DNA from: Mycteria americana
Lineage: Eukaryota; Chordata; Aves; Ciconiiformes; Ciconiidae
DNA length: 64,000 nucleotides
Reading direction: 5' to 3'
Assembly (NCBI RefSeq): GCF_035582795.1
Contig: NC_134367.1
Span: forward strand, 6,682,062-6,746,061
Shown here: positions 26,234 through 38,639 of the stretch, one piece after another
Layout: the number at the start of each line of letters is the position of its first letter
Numbering within the stretch: the stretch's first letter is position 1
Notes under the pieces: model-generated
Seen by the model: the letters and a program-made list of their open reading frames with translations, nothing else
Told to the model about the DNA's origin: nothing
Database searches by the model: none
Made by a program: the position numbers and the translations under genes

Positions 26234-29039
26234 ACCCCAGTCCAGTGACATTGACCTTCTCCCTTATCTTGGCTTTTTTTTTTAATCAATCACTCTCTCT
26301 TTAAACTTGGTGGAAATGCTTCCATTCAGTAAACCAAATGAGCATGTCTTTAAGCACATGCTAAACTCTGTCCCAGATCAACAGACCATATAATCCCCTT
26401 GACTTCAACCCTGGATTTAAGGATAAGTATGTGACCATGCATTTTTTCGAGTGGGAGTCAAAGAAACAAAAGATCCCATCCAAGCCGCATCTGTCCAGCT
26501 TTGAGCACCCACGAAAAGAAACCGGGGGCTACCTGCGCCTACCCCTCTGAGACTGGGGCAGAAATCATTTCTTCATCCTCTTCATTCATATTACAACAGT
26601 AATAAATTGTGGGTCACCTGTGTTATGTGCCACGGTACACACAAATGAAGATGTTCACCCAGCCCATGCGTCAGAGGACAGCAAATGAGTAAAGCAGGCA
26701 GGAGGAACACAAGGTGACAATGACTGTCAGACAAAAATTGACCATTTCAGTGCACTGGAAGGGACAATTCCCTTCAAGCTGCCATCTTACTTAAAAATGT
26801 AATTTATTTTCCAAATACTTTAGATGAGATATTTAACTTTGGTATCCTGGTTAGTAAATGAAGAGTAATTGTATTGGTGGGGATTTGAGCATGTGTCCAA
26901 ACCAGCAATTTTATATGGAAAATTTTTACTAGATTATGTTTTTTAATGAGAATTTCCTTGTGGCTGAAAAATATTTTTCATCTGGGATAGACATTGCTCA
27001 GAAGAGCCCCTAACTGAGGAGTCACACGCAGAAGATCTATGAGCTGTGCATTCAGATTTTCCCAAACTGATGATGAAAATGAGTGTGCCCCTGGGACCCC
27101 AAGTCACCAGCGCAGCAAGAGGTACCTGGCTGGGTCCCTGCAGGTGATGAGCCACCCTCACGGCTCTCAGGGTGCTCCTGGGAGACATCAGGATTTCCCT
27201 GATGTCTCTAGGGAGTGGATAAAGGCAGGAGAGGAGCAGATCTGTGATGTCCATTCCTTTGTCTGCTATAGCAGTAGTGGTACTGAGGAAATAAGGGGTT
27301 TTTTTGGTCAGTATTATTTATTAATTGCATCTTTAGCCCCAATGCTGAGCATGGTGGACCTCAACCCGCTACATGAGATGGGAGATCAGGAGCTAACATG
27401 GGGCATGGCACAGATAGATGTGGCAAACAGAGCAGGGAGGAAGAAATAGCAATGAGACTGTCATGGTTATTCAGTCTCTGGTGTCCTAAATGGTCCCAGA
27501 AATAAGTGAAGACAAGGACACTTGGGGATTCAGAGAGAAGCCTTTCAGAGCATGGTCTGGTTATACTTTTCTGTAGACCCATCATTCAGCAGATGGCAAA
27601 AAGCCCGTAAGGAAACGCCATTCCTTCTTGGCTCTGGCTTTCTCTCCCCAACCCACTGTCTCTAGGTTTCTCTTGTAACTCACCACCATCCTTTTCCTCT
27701 CCCCTTCCTTTCCATGGAGGAGAAAACCCTCCTGCAAGCCCGCCTATTTATGCCAGGAATGGGAAGGCACTGATGATCCTGTGCTTCTTACATTACTGTC
27801 CAGGAGATGAGGGCGGAACTACTAACCTGGCCATTTGAGTGATGAGTGAACATCTTTGGACAATCCTCTCTCTGCAAATGGAGGCTCCAGTAAGACATCT
27901 TTATCCCATTTGGATTGCAAATTTGTGGAGGTAGCACCATTACTTCAAGCACTTATTCTATTATTGACATAGAGTGTTGATATTTTCATTATTATATTGC
28001 TACATTACTATAATAGGATGTCAGGATGTGTGGAAAACCTCTTTCAAAGCTTCCTGTGCCAAACGATGCTGGTGTTACCCATTCACTATTTGTCATCATC
28101 CCTCAGGCTTTCCTGCAGTTTTTCCAGAGGAAGGGATTAACCAAGTGCTCTGCCATCAGCTCCTGACAGAGCCAGGCAGGCTTGTGCACAACCATCCTCA
28201 CTGCTCATTCAAACTACTCCAGACTACCACTGTCATTGACTTAAGGAGTGCTCACGCAACCTCTTGCCCGTGGGCAGAGTTGTGGAGGTTGTAGCAAACA
28301 CCTGAGACAAGGACGTCTTCCAGGGGCTCAGTTGTTTGCTTAGCAAACCGCCATCCACGGTGTCAGTTACAGCACCCAGGTGCTACGTAGATAAAACAGG
28401 TCTGATGTATTGGGCAGAGAAGGGAGGATTCATGAAGGAGGATCTCAGCCCTCTGGGCTGCCCGGGGTGGTTGGTGCCACCATGGTCCCTCTTGGCCACC
28501 GTGGCTTGTGGCTACTGGGCTGTGCAGTCAGTTTAAATCAGGTTGTGTCTCTCCCCAAAAAGCGAACCGTAAAAGCACGTTAAAATGTGATTTGTTGAAT
28601 GGCAACCAACAGAACAAAACTCCCCAGACAGCTGCTTTTCCCCAGTGTGCCCTTTCTGACAGGCAGCTGGAACTGATAAAGCCGTAATTGCTCCTTCCAC
28701 TTCAGAGAGCATCGCGGGGAGGGGTGCACAGAAAGCAGCCTCTGTCCTACCTGATGGGCACAAGAGTCTCATGTGCAGGGATGTAGAGAAAACTTTTTTT
28801 TTTTTCTTTACAACAGCAAATATCACATCATCTAAATCCCTTGGTCCCTCTGCATCTTCCCAGCCCCAGTCCTGCCAGTCATGCCCGTAGGACCCTGGTG
28901 CAGGGGAGGAAGCAGAGCCCCATGTTGCTCCCCCATGCGTGGCGCAGATGCTAGGCAGCCCGTGGTTTGGCTGCCAGAGGAGCCCCAGAATCAGGCTGGT
29001 CTCCGTAGGAAACAATGGCATTGTTGCCACTGGAATAAA

Positions 29040-29660
29040 CATCCTGGTGGCCCATTTGTATTTATCTGGTATTTCCATTCTCTGCTGATTAACCCAGCCA
29101 AGCGAGGTCTTCATGTGGTAATTAGAGCACAGCTCATTTGTGTGTGTTTTACAATGGTGTTGATATAATCCCACTAGAGCACCCCAAGCATGTGCAAGGA
29201 GTTCCCACCAGAAATCTAAATAACGCCCCAGCGCTGCTGACAGCTTAATAACATGACAAAGTTCAGTCTCGCTGGATGTCAGGGACAGGAATGCGGCTCA
29301 GGCTGCTCTGACCTGGAGCTTTCAAAATACCATACAGTTGAGGCTGAGCGTTTGACAAATAACCTTTTCTTTGCCTGCTCAAATCCATCAGACGTTACCA
29401 GGTGCCATGGAGAGGCCACATGCCACTGTTAAAATGTTAAATTGAGTGGCACGGCCATCGAAAGCTCTGGGGAGGGACATTTATCTTTATTATTATTGTT
29501 ATTAATAATGCAGATATTGCTGTGCATTGCATTCCAAGGTATTTTTGCAGCACTAAATCATCCAAACGCCCATCGACGGCCCTGATAAATCACACGATAA
29601 ACCAAAATTCAATACAGCTGTCAGCCCAGACCCCAAGCAAAATCTCAGTGAGCTTAATTA
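29040..29660. promoter_or_regulatory. candidate conserved non-coding element
   Basis: Compared with the AT-rich surroundings this block keeps many CpGs (for example aacgccccagcgctg, cacggccatcgaaag, acgcccatcgacggcc) together with homeodomain-type cores TAATTAG (29119-29125) and TTAATTA (29654-29660), and a stretch of ATT/ATTATT words at 29480-29510. This mix of AT homeobox sites and retained CpG is typical of vertebrate developmental enhancers. No conservation could be measured here. Confidence 0.3.
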
Positions 29661-30339
29661 TAAAGTTCAGGCAGGGACTGAGCCCGTTCGCAAGGGGACG
29701 AGCAGCAGCATGGCACTGCCATTTCAGGCACTGAGAAAAGGCTGTATCAGCCCTCTCCTCCTGCTCCTCAGTATCTCCGTGCTGCGGCAAGCAGCAGCAG
29801 GGGGACCGCTGCTCATGACAATATTTCTCATTGTTTTTCTCCTTCTGCTTTTTTCACATTGTTTCTTTACTTCTTCCTATTTATTTTAAGCTGTTTCTCT
29901 CCATTTGTATTATTTCTACTTTTCCTTTTGCTCCTCTCTTTTCCTCCCATTCTTTCCCTCTCCCCTATCACTTGCCTTCTATCTCACCGTCCCTTTTTTG
30001 CTCTTTCCCTCTTCTTCCCCTCCTGATCCCCCCATCAAAGCAAGGAAACCGTAACCCAAAGGAAGAACAAGAATTGAACCTGTGCCAATGCAATGGGCCA
30101 AGAGGCTACATATGGAACCAGCAAATCACAGAGCCATGAAGGATGTTAGTGATTTAAAGTTATGTATATTGAAGTCTGGATCTTAAAATGAATCCGTAAT
30201 GGTAGAGGTAACTAATGGAGAGACTTAACTGACAGCAAGCAGAGTTTTTTCTTTAACATTGTTATGTTCCCACAAACTCCTCTTTTCCGGTCCCCACCCT
30301 TCCCCTGCTCCCCTTTCTGATTAGTTCAACATCCACGTT

Positions 30340-30565
30340 GACAATGAAAAGCTAGAGCTGCTGGTTTATGAATAAAGATTTAAGCCCATACGCCATAAAT
30401 ATGAGTGCTACTCTGGCTGGATACAGAGCAAAGCATCCAACTGGCTCTGACAGCCGCGGGGCTTTCCCTGGGGAATCACGCCCCGTGGCAAGGGGTAGTG
30501 AATTTTCCCGGACGAACGGGCATGGCAGCATGGCTCTCGCTGCGGTGTGATAAATAACCGCCCTA
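30340..30565. promoter_or_regulatory. candidate regulatory block, CpG-retaining
   Basis: cgccataaatatgag, cagccgcggggc, cccggacgaacgggc and a RUNX-type TGCGGT (30541-30546) next to ataaataaccg, within about 220 bp. CpG density is clearly above its neighbours. Inference only. Confidence 0.25.
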
Positions 30566-30708
30566 GGACTTGGGCTTCAGCAGAGATGCGGTGCAAAAGC
30601 CAGCCGGTCCCCTGTGGCAGCTCAAAACCCAACTGCACCAATTTTCCGTGATCATTGCAGATATCCAGAATGACAATGCTGCTCTGAGGGAAGGATGCCG
30701 CCATAGAT

Positions 30709-30780
30709 GTATACACACACATGTACAAATAGGTGTATGTATGTGTGTACGCATGCATATGCACACACACACACACTCAC
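30709..30780 (+). repeat. compound CA/TG microsatellite
   Basis: (CA)n at 30711-30720, a TGTATG/TGTG centre, and (CA)7 near 30762-30776. Confidence 0.9.
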
Positions 30781-31006
30781 AACTTTATACAAAGAAAAAC
30801 TACACTAAAACATTACTATACTTGCAAAGTCAAACACTCCAAACTTAGGAAAGACCAAATACTGTTCATCTGAGCCAAATCTGTTACTTTTTATGGTGGC
30901 ACTGAGACCTGAGGTGGCAACAGTTGAGGTGCGGGAGCTCTGAGCACTCACAGCTGCACTTGAAAGCAGAGGGAATGTCACCCAAATACCTGCCTGTACT
31001 GCTTAG

Positions 31007-31050
31007 TGTATATGCGTATATATACACTATATATATATGTATGTATGTCT
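31007..31050 (+). repeat. TA/TATG microsatellite
   Basis: Alternating TA and GTAT units, including tatatatatgtatgtatgt. Confidence 0.85.
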
Positions 31051-34000
31051 AGACTGTGAGACCTCTCTTGGCTCAGGCCACCTAGCACCTTCCCAAAACT
31101 AATCTGTGCCCAGCATCGTTTGGAAGTTCATTTGTCCAGGGCCTGTTTCTAATAAGCAGTTTGCATGCAGCCACCCAGTTTAGAAAGGTAAAACCAGTAT
31201 GGACAAGAGCCATTTTGTGCCAGTTTGTCCCAGAGATTGGGAGTTTTCGCAACACATTGAATTTATTGGTACAGCAGTACCCTGAAATTGCTGTTGAGTG
31301 CAACGTATGGTGAAAAATCATGTCTTAAATAGGTGAAACGGAGCATCCGGAATGAAGAGAAAACTTATATCTGAAGTTCTCAGTCTTGGTTCCCACGCTG
31401 TGAAACATCACCCTTTCCCCCTTAGGGATACATGAAGTGATCTAATGAATGTTTGTGAAGGAGTTACAAACAACGCTGCTGTAGAAAGCACATGATACCG
31501 TGACTATTTTAAAGAGCTTCCTAACAGGGTGAGTAATAAGGAATAAAGAAGGCCCAGCACCACACATGGCCGAGAAAACAAATTTCATCACCCATTCAGG
31601 GCACTGAGCGGGGCAGGACCTGCGCAGGATGTGGTACACGAGCAGATGAAAGCTGGTACCACAACCCATCCGCACAAGGGGGTGAATGAGGATTACACGG
31701 CTGACCTGAACTCCAGTGGGTTTTTTAAAGTCCTTCTCTTGGTACCGGTAATGTTCTTTAACGTTGTTTTAACAAAGGGTTGAGGGAAGGGGGACTTCTT
31801 GCAATAAATTCTTTCTCACGCTTCTCAATGAATATACTTCCATTCAGCTTTTCCCAACACCTGTGGCTTTCCTATGCAAGGAAACTAGAAGAAAGACCCC
31901 CTATTATCTCTGCCCTAGAAATCAGGAGCATAAGGGTTACTTAAGCACTAAAGAAAACACCCTTTCTTTTTGGTTTTGGCAATTTAGTCTTTCTAGACTG
32001 CTGCACCTTCTTCCCTATGGCATGAAATTCCCCTTCACATTCCGCAATGCTGATTTAAAGAGAAACTTAAACAGCTTAAAGCCCCCTGTGTTTCCCCCTA
32101 GTTGCTGAACGACAGGGCAGCTTGGAGACCGGCCACCAGCTCCTGGAATTGCCACGTTCAGCCCTGGGATGATGGCGCTGGAGGAGCCAGTTGCAGTCCT
32201 GCTGCGGAGTGACTAGACTGTGGGTTTTTCCTTTTCCTCCAGGCTTCACCAGAGAAAGGATAGATACTGTTAGCGGTGGCTGAATATTGGCCAGATTATG
32301 GGGCATGTGGGTATAGCCTGTATTTATTTTTTTAAAGTATATATTTGTTTGATGTTTTGCAAGCATCTGCTTAAGATTTCTGTGCTTATCTAACGGGAGG
32401 AAAGAGCCCATTCTTCCTAAAGCCAATTCAGTGCAAGAAAATGTCATAACACTGCTGGGCCCCTTTGTTTCATCCTTCGCCAGAGGGACTCCATAGTTCC
32501 TCTGCTACTGCTTGGAAAGCCAAGAGCAGTGGCTGGCAATTAAAGGCATCTGCTGGGCTCATGAAAAGAAAGGCATGCATGAGATATGAAGGATGGGTGA
32601 CACCTGAAACGTCTAAACTCTTGCCTGGCGCAGACTGGACTGATTGCAGCGTGTCTAGCAGGATGTGTAGAGTGTTACAGCAGGTATAGAGATAAAAAAG
32701 AAAAACCAAACTAAGCCCTCCTTGACAAAGCTCCCCCCACCCCATCCCTGAAGGAAGAGGTGCCAGCAGCTCCATGGAGCCCACTAAGGACTCTATTTTT
32801 CACGTGGCAAGCAGGGAGAGACAGCAGTACAAATCCCCATCAAATAGAGCGATTAGCTGGGTAGAAGCGACCCTTCAGAGACCGAATGACCCAAAAAATG
32901 ACCAGCAGCATAGGGACACGGCTGTGGAAAGGGGAAAGCTTTGGCTTGTTCAGAGCAGATGCATAGGGAATGATAAAATAAAGGCAGGAAAAATGATGAG
33001 TGATCCACGCTGTTACTCACCCCATTTTTCATCATTCAGGTCTGCAATCACAATCACTCACGCACAGAACTTCTTATTTTATGCAGTGCCTAATGGATCT
33101 GATGCACTCACTACCCTAAAATATCACCTAGACCAGTGTCCGGAGGTCCTGAGACCAGTGTCAGGTTTGTTTGTACGATGAGAGGAGCCAGAGCTATAGG
33201 TAACTATTTTTAATAAAGTAAACACTAAAACCACAGCCAGTGTGGAACACGTTTTATGTCTGGTCAATATGATAAGCCCCAAGTGCTGGGGCTTCTGGCA
33301 CCACCCTTTGAAGCATTCAGTACCAGCCACTCTCAGAGATGCTCATCTGGATGGGGTAGTCTCATGCGTGTGGTTCTGGCAATGCAGTGACATGATGGAG
33401 CTGTGCAAGGTGTGGGTTCCTATGAGGAAATGCATGGCAGTGTTACCAATCACCCATAGCAGCGCTGGACATGGTCAACCCTCATGCAGTTGAGTTACCG
33501 ACCAGCAAAGCTGTACTTCCATTTAGGACTGGTTACAAATTAGGCAAAAAGGGGGTTGTACTACGTTATTTATTCAGTCTCTGATATGCCCGACAGTGAG
33601 TTCTGCAGGTGTTCTGGTTTTCCTCCATGCTGCCATGATCAGAGAGAAGGGAAAGACCACATCTGCTATGAAGGCACACCTCAGTTCTTGCACATTGAGG
33701 GCTTAGTCCAAAAGCAACGAGCTGAGGCCCTGGGCTTCTACAGTTCTGCACAATTGAATAGCTATTTCAGCACTAGTTAAAGCAAAAACATTAGGCTGAC
33801 ACTTACCAGCTTGGGTTTGAAAACTCTGAAACAAATTCTCATTTTTATATCACACATCACATCAAGAGAGCTGTGGTACTACAGAGATGTGGCCCAAAGG
33901 GTACAGTCTTTGGTGACCAGAAGAAAAGTTGAATGTAAACCGGGAGGAATCCTATTTGTTCATCTCTGTTTGCAGCTCTTGGATGATGAACTCTTGTTAT

Positions 34001-34284
34001 TTCAGATGGGTGGTGATTCCCTGCCATCTGCTGTGAGCAGGACTCCGAGCCTCTGTCTCCAGTGTCTCTCTGGAAGTGGTTTGCTTTGGGGAAGCTAAAT
34101 TCAAAGTTTTGTGCTGCAATAAAATTTACAATAATTCACATTTGTGTATCATAATATCAGAAAGACCATCCCGGAGCCAAGCCACCCAGCCCTACCTCAG
34201 CTGTGTCTAATCTCTCATAGCAGAAGCAATATCAGAAATAAGGCAAGTGGAAACCTTCTTCTCCCTGGACCCTCTCCCAGCCCT
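31051..34284. other. intergenic DNA
   Basis: No repeat or gene recognised. Open frames of up to 135 codons (32774-33181) lack family features. Confidence 0.6.
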
Positions 34285-34630
34285 GGCATTTAGGGACTTC
34301 TTGACCTGGAAATTGCATCCAAACTTTCATGTTTAACAACATTAATGGATCTGTTCTTCATGAAGTTGTCGTACCCATATTTGAACCCCATATTCATTTT
34401 CATCTGCACAGCACCCTCCGGTAAAGGTCTCCAAAGTTTAATTACACACTGTGTAAAAAGGCACTTCTTTCTGTTTGCTTTAAACTTGCTGCTTGATAAT
34501 AGCATTAGGAACACTGTGATATGAGAAATACTGAATAATCATTCCCCATTTCACGCCATCCATTATTTGATAGACCTGTATTATAACCCCACCGGTTCTC
34601 GTATCCAGTCTGCTGTGCTTGGACACTGCC
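34285..34630 (-). mobile_element. ancient CR1/L3-type LINE fossil, 3' part
   Basis: Seen on the minus strand: a broken frame with FTQCVIKLWRPLPEGAV, the tail block of CR1-type ORF2 (family pattern FTxRVVxLWNxLPEEVV), followed toward lower coordinates by the FKxxLDxFM-like end (FKYGYDNFM). In antisense, tgtgtaaaaaggcacttctt and tttaaacttgctgcttgata are typical of this old family. The orientation matches the young CR1 at 9749-10148, but the copy is much more diverged. Confidence 0.7.
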
Positions 34631-35261
34631 TTGGAGGGTGCTCTCTGGCCCAGGCCAACACGGTACCACCAGCTGCACTAACTCTATGGCACCAACATCT
34701 GGGGGACAGTGCATGAATTATACCCTGGCCATGTTTCTTCTTCTAGCACAGATGTAGCTTACTTGTCCGTGCTGTCTTTCCCTTTATTCCTATCAAATTG
34801 ATTTTTAGGTCGTGTTGAGTATAGCTGTATTCAAGCTGTGAGCACACGTTTTGTCTTGCAGCCAAGGGAATGTTGCCTATTTAAAAAAAAAGCAATTAAC
34901 AAATTAAACAAAAGTTCAGGAATAACCCAGTGAGAAAATAAACCACTTTTATTCAAATTATTGGGTGTTAATCACTCTTGGAATATAAGATTATAAACGG
35001 CTCCGATTCAGGAAGGTGGATTTCTTCATTTAACACATACTCATTTGAAGGATACAAAAGAAATGTTTGCTTATTTATCCAAAAGCTTAAAATGAAACAA
35101 TAAGCAGATACTTTTTTGCTTTTAAAAATTAAATTTAACTCTTTCTTCAATAATAAAATATACTACCTATTATACAAAAAGGACATTAATTTTATTCACA
35201 ATTGACAGAGTACAGCTGCACAATTATAATATTAAAGGTGAACTGCAATGACATTTTAATT

Positions 35262-35395
35262 ACGTTATTCCTATTATTATATATTACGAGGGTTAGAGCA
35301 GTACACAAAGGCTCTAATCAGGCTCCTGTTGTGTTAGGAGCTGCACATACAAAGAAATACATAGTTCCTAGCCCAAAAGTTTACAGTCTAATCTA
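35262..35395 (-). mobile_element. ancient amniote SINE tail, antisense copy
   Basis: Read on the plus strand it begins with a T/A-rich tail (ttattcctattattatatat), continues with ggctcctgttgtgttaggag, and ends agcccaaaagtttacagtct. This is the reverse complement of the same SINE 3' half found at 47632-47756. Confidence 0.6.
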
Positions 35396-36254
35396 AAATT
35401 ACCCATTAACAGAGGATGTGCCTCAACTGAAAATCGCAAGTATGCGAAGGGATTTATCCTGTCTGTCTTTCTTATCTGACGGAGACCCCTAGATGCACAG
35501 TTACTTTTCACTGTCAGTCACTATAAAATAGTTGTTTACAAGTAAATTACTTTTCTTTGAAGCTTACCAGGTCCGAGTTTAAAGATCATTCCTGATTTCT
35601 CCTTAAGAGTTACCAATTTTGCTTTTAGCCCAGCAGACCAGGTGGTGACAATCCCAACAGCCATTAGGCGTTTCTGAGATTAATGACATTTTGGTGGAGA
35701 AAATCCAGCCCTGGACTTGGGTCTGGGCCAGTACCTAAAAATTTGAGCGTCCCTTCAAATGAGATATTTTTGCCCATAGAATGCCCTGAAGAGGTACTGT
35801 GCCTGATCATCATGTCACTGTTCATATCCCCAATATTGCTTTTTCATGTCATTGCAATTTTTAAGCGACTGTGCGTCAGTTTAGGGCCATTCAGGTCTCT
35901 GTACAGGTTGCTTTCACTCTGAAGATGGAAAACATGTCTTTATACCTCTTAGGACTTCCAGACTGGTTCCTGCTATCCTCTCTCAGTGGAAGGACAGTAG
36001 CATGTACAGTGGGTTCCCCTTCCTCTCTTTCAACCCCCCTCAAAGTAATCAGGATTGTGCCCCAAATGAGGGTTTGGGATTGGAAAATGAGTGTTTTTTG
36101 AGGGAAAAAAGCATTTCTGTTCACCCCCAAATCTCACTATGCAACTTGGGTTTGATCTTCAGGCTTTAGAATTGGAAACAGTCAGATTACAAAAATAAAT
36201 CTATCTATCTCTAGATCATAAATTTCTAGGTAATAGAGAGCAGGACCATTGATT

Positions 36255-36291
36255 TAAAAAAAAAAAGAAAAAGAAAAGGCGGGGGGGGGAA
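36255..36291 (+). repeat. A-rich then G-rich run
   Basis: A11 G AAAAAG AAAAGGC followed by a run of eight Gs. Confidence 0.85.
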
Positions 36292-36559
36292 GGTGTACCA
36301 TCATAGCTACGAGGATTTGCAGAGATGAGGACCTGTTCTCCAGAAAGCAAACCAAGCAGCTATTGGGAATTGATTCACAGCCTCTGAAAATACAGTCACA
36401 TGCACAAGCAGTTAGTTTTGCGCTAGGAAAGAGGGTTGAGTTGGGATTTGGGGTATTTCACCCCAATTTCTTATGGTTAATAAGCCCAGTAATTTCCAGC
36501 ACTAAACAACGCAATATACTCCTGGTTTATTTGAAACCCAAGGCTTAGACACAAAACGG

Positions 36560-37190
36560 CATTGGAAATGAGAAGTGAGGCAGCGTGGCAGCTCAGCGCA
36601 CTTAAGTGAACATTTTTAAGCCATTTAGCAGGAGTTTATTGCTTCAGCACAGGAGTCTTTGAGCATTCAAGCACGACAGGGTGTGCATTGTTGTGCCAGA
36701 ATTGCCTGCCTTGGGTGTGTGTGGTGTGCGGCAAGGGGCCAAAGGCTGTGTTTAAACGCACCCGCACGAGAAATGCGATTTAGGCAGAACAAAGCACACT
36801 CCTGTTGTGCCTCCCCGTGATTATAAAATAGATCTGTGTCATTTTAAATAGAAAATGACTGGTGACAAAGATGCTGCTTTGACTCACTTCTGAGGCCAAG
36901 CTCTTACGCTGCGGTTCCTGATGTCAGACCAATTTAGCGGCTGCGCTGCAGGCAAATGTGTCTGGTTCAGGGTTAGCCAGTCCACATCTCATGATGGCTT
37001 AATCTCATTTTATAACAGCAGGGGATTCACTGTGGTCCTTCGCAAGCAACGCTACCCGTTCACCCAAGGACGGTCCTGAACGCCTTCTGAAATGCGCTGT
37101 GCCCGCTGCAAGACCCAGATTGCTGAACAGCAAATTACCCTGCCCTCCACAGAGACTGCCAAACTATCTGGATCCGTGAGGTTGAGATCC
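36560..37190. promoter_or_regulatory. candidate regulatory block with three RUNX-type sites
   Basis: TGTGGT at 36720-36725, TGCGGT at 36910-36915 and TGTGGT at 37031-37036, all on the plus strand, in a block with retained CpGs (aaacgcacccgcacgagaa, ttagcggctgcgctg). TGYGGT is the RUNX core. Expected chance density is roughly one per kb, so three in about 320 bp is only mildly enriched. Confidence 0.25.
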
Positions 37191-37398
37191 TGCTTCTACA
37201 CAACTAAATGGCGCGGCTCTTGTTTGTTCCAGTGGGAACAAAATCAAAGACACGGTAATAATAGTGCTGTTTCAAGAGTATAAGTTTTCCTCTGTGTGCC
37301 ACCTTCCATCCCAACACACTTTACAGCATTATTGAATTAAGTAATGCAGTTAAATAAAGTGAATATATATAGTTTCTATGTTGTACAATAGTAATTTT

Positions 37399-37414
37399 AA
37401 AAAAAAAAAAAAAA
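37399..37414 (+). repeat. poly(A) run, 16 bp
   Basis: Simple homopolymer following gtaatttt. Confidence 0.9.
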
Positions 37415-37960
37415 GGATATTGGAACTGAATCTTAACTCACTATTGCAGTATCTGGATTATTCTGTTCGTTTAGTCCTAAGCATGTTCCTTAAAACATGT
37501 AATCTTCCTGCTTAAATTATTTAATCAGAATCACACTTCTATATATATTTTATACCACAGTTTATTCCCAAAGCTGGGGATAACCTCTCATTTCCTGAAA
37601 ACTCTTAAAAACTTCCTTAATGAAAAAGTAGAGAAATCTGCTGTTTGCAAATGCTATTTACTTGTCGCTTACTTCCAAACTAAAGTAGTTAATTTAATGA
37701 AGGGGGGAAAAAAAAGTGAAAAAGAAAAAAGATTAATGTGGTGCCTGTAGCCATTTCCCAAATTATTCAGAGTTTATAGACCTAGGGAGACAGGGAAAGA
37801 GCGACTTCTCAGCAGTGCAGCAGAATAGGCTGAAATGACCCTGTGAAACCCAAGTGATTCTGGGAATTAAAGGATGTTCACTCCTGCTATGGTTCTACAC
37901 TGCAAACTGCTTTTAGGGCTCCCAGTAGTACCCATTAGCAATAGCCAAGCTTTTCTGTTT

Positions 37961-37981
37961 AAATTTAATTTAATTTAATTT
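37961..37981 (+). repeat. (AATTT)4 microsatellite
   Basis: Four TTTAA/AATTT units. Confidence 0.9.
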
Positions 37982-38458
37982 CCACCAACAAATTCCACCC
38001 TGTGGTGAGAATTGACAGTATCATGTTGAGAACCATTAAAGCATATTTGGATTGTTTTTGCTCCATGTATATATAAAAAAAATTCCCCCACCCTTCTTAG
38101 TTTTCTTTAGACAAGCCACTTCATAATAAGAGTGAGGCAGACACAACGGAGGCTTCATTACACTATGGGATACCACCACAGGGAGTGTGGTTGGAGATAG
38201 AGAACATGCCTTGGCATTACACTGCCAGCATGGCCTGGTCCCAGCTCCGCTCTGAACCTCCCCATGATAAACCAGAAGGAAGCCTGACAGCACTGGTGGT
38301 GTCCCTCCAGTTACCACCGGGACAGAGCTGGTGTCCTTCTTCTGTAATAAGACTTTATATATCACTGCTGCTTCCTTTTCTCCTTGAGTGTTTTCTCTTC
38401 TCTAAGGACATCTTCACGCTTGAAACGCCTTCGTGCTTATGTAGCCTTGGGCTCTACT

Positions 38459-38496
38459 GGGAATTCCTATTGGGAATTCCCCCACTGGGAATTCTG
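38459..38496 (+). promoter_or_regulatory. triplet of GGGAATTCC-type sites
   Basis: GGGAATTCCT (38459-38468), GGGAATTCCC (38472-38481) and GGGAATTCTG (38487-38496) at 13 and 15 bp spacing. The middle one is a full NF-kappaB palindrome consensus; each is also preceded by T, giving TGGGAA, the RBPJ/CSL core. It could equally be a short tandem duplication with no function. Confidence 0.35.
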
Positions 38497-38567
38497 CCAC
38501 CGGATTTCAAAGGAAAGAGAATAATAATGCTCTTCATTAATACAGGCTTTTCTGTCATGACTTTTAG

Positions 38568-38634
38568 GCCCCTATCCAGGCAAGCAGGCAAGCACATGTT
38601 TAACATTAAACACATGAGTAGTCTCTATTCACAT
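38568..38634. mobile_element. half copy of the palindromic MITE-like family
   Basis: gcccctatccaggcaagcag, then aagcacatgtttaacattaa, then acacatgagtagtct match one arm of the element at 44995-45130. The second arm is missing or unrecognisable. Confidence 0.5.
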
Positions 38635-38639
38635 GCTGC

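Larger units (their letters stand above)
22891..29039. other. intergenic DNA, GC-richer than average
   Basis: Contains (CAG)6, the direct repeat at 24851, the A-rich run at 25496 and the overlapping hairpins at 26205. Several open frames of 85-138 codons (23744-24118, 24225-24587 minus, 24849-25265, 27039-27449) reflect higher GC; none shows a domain. The 213-codon frame (28533-29174 minus) starts here. Confidence 0.6.
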
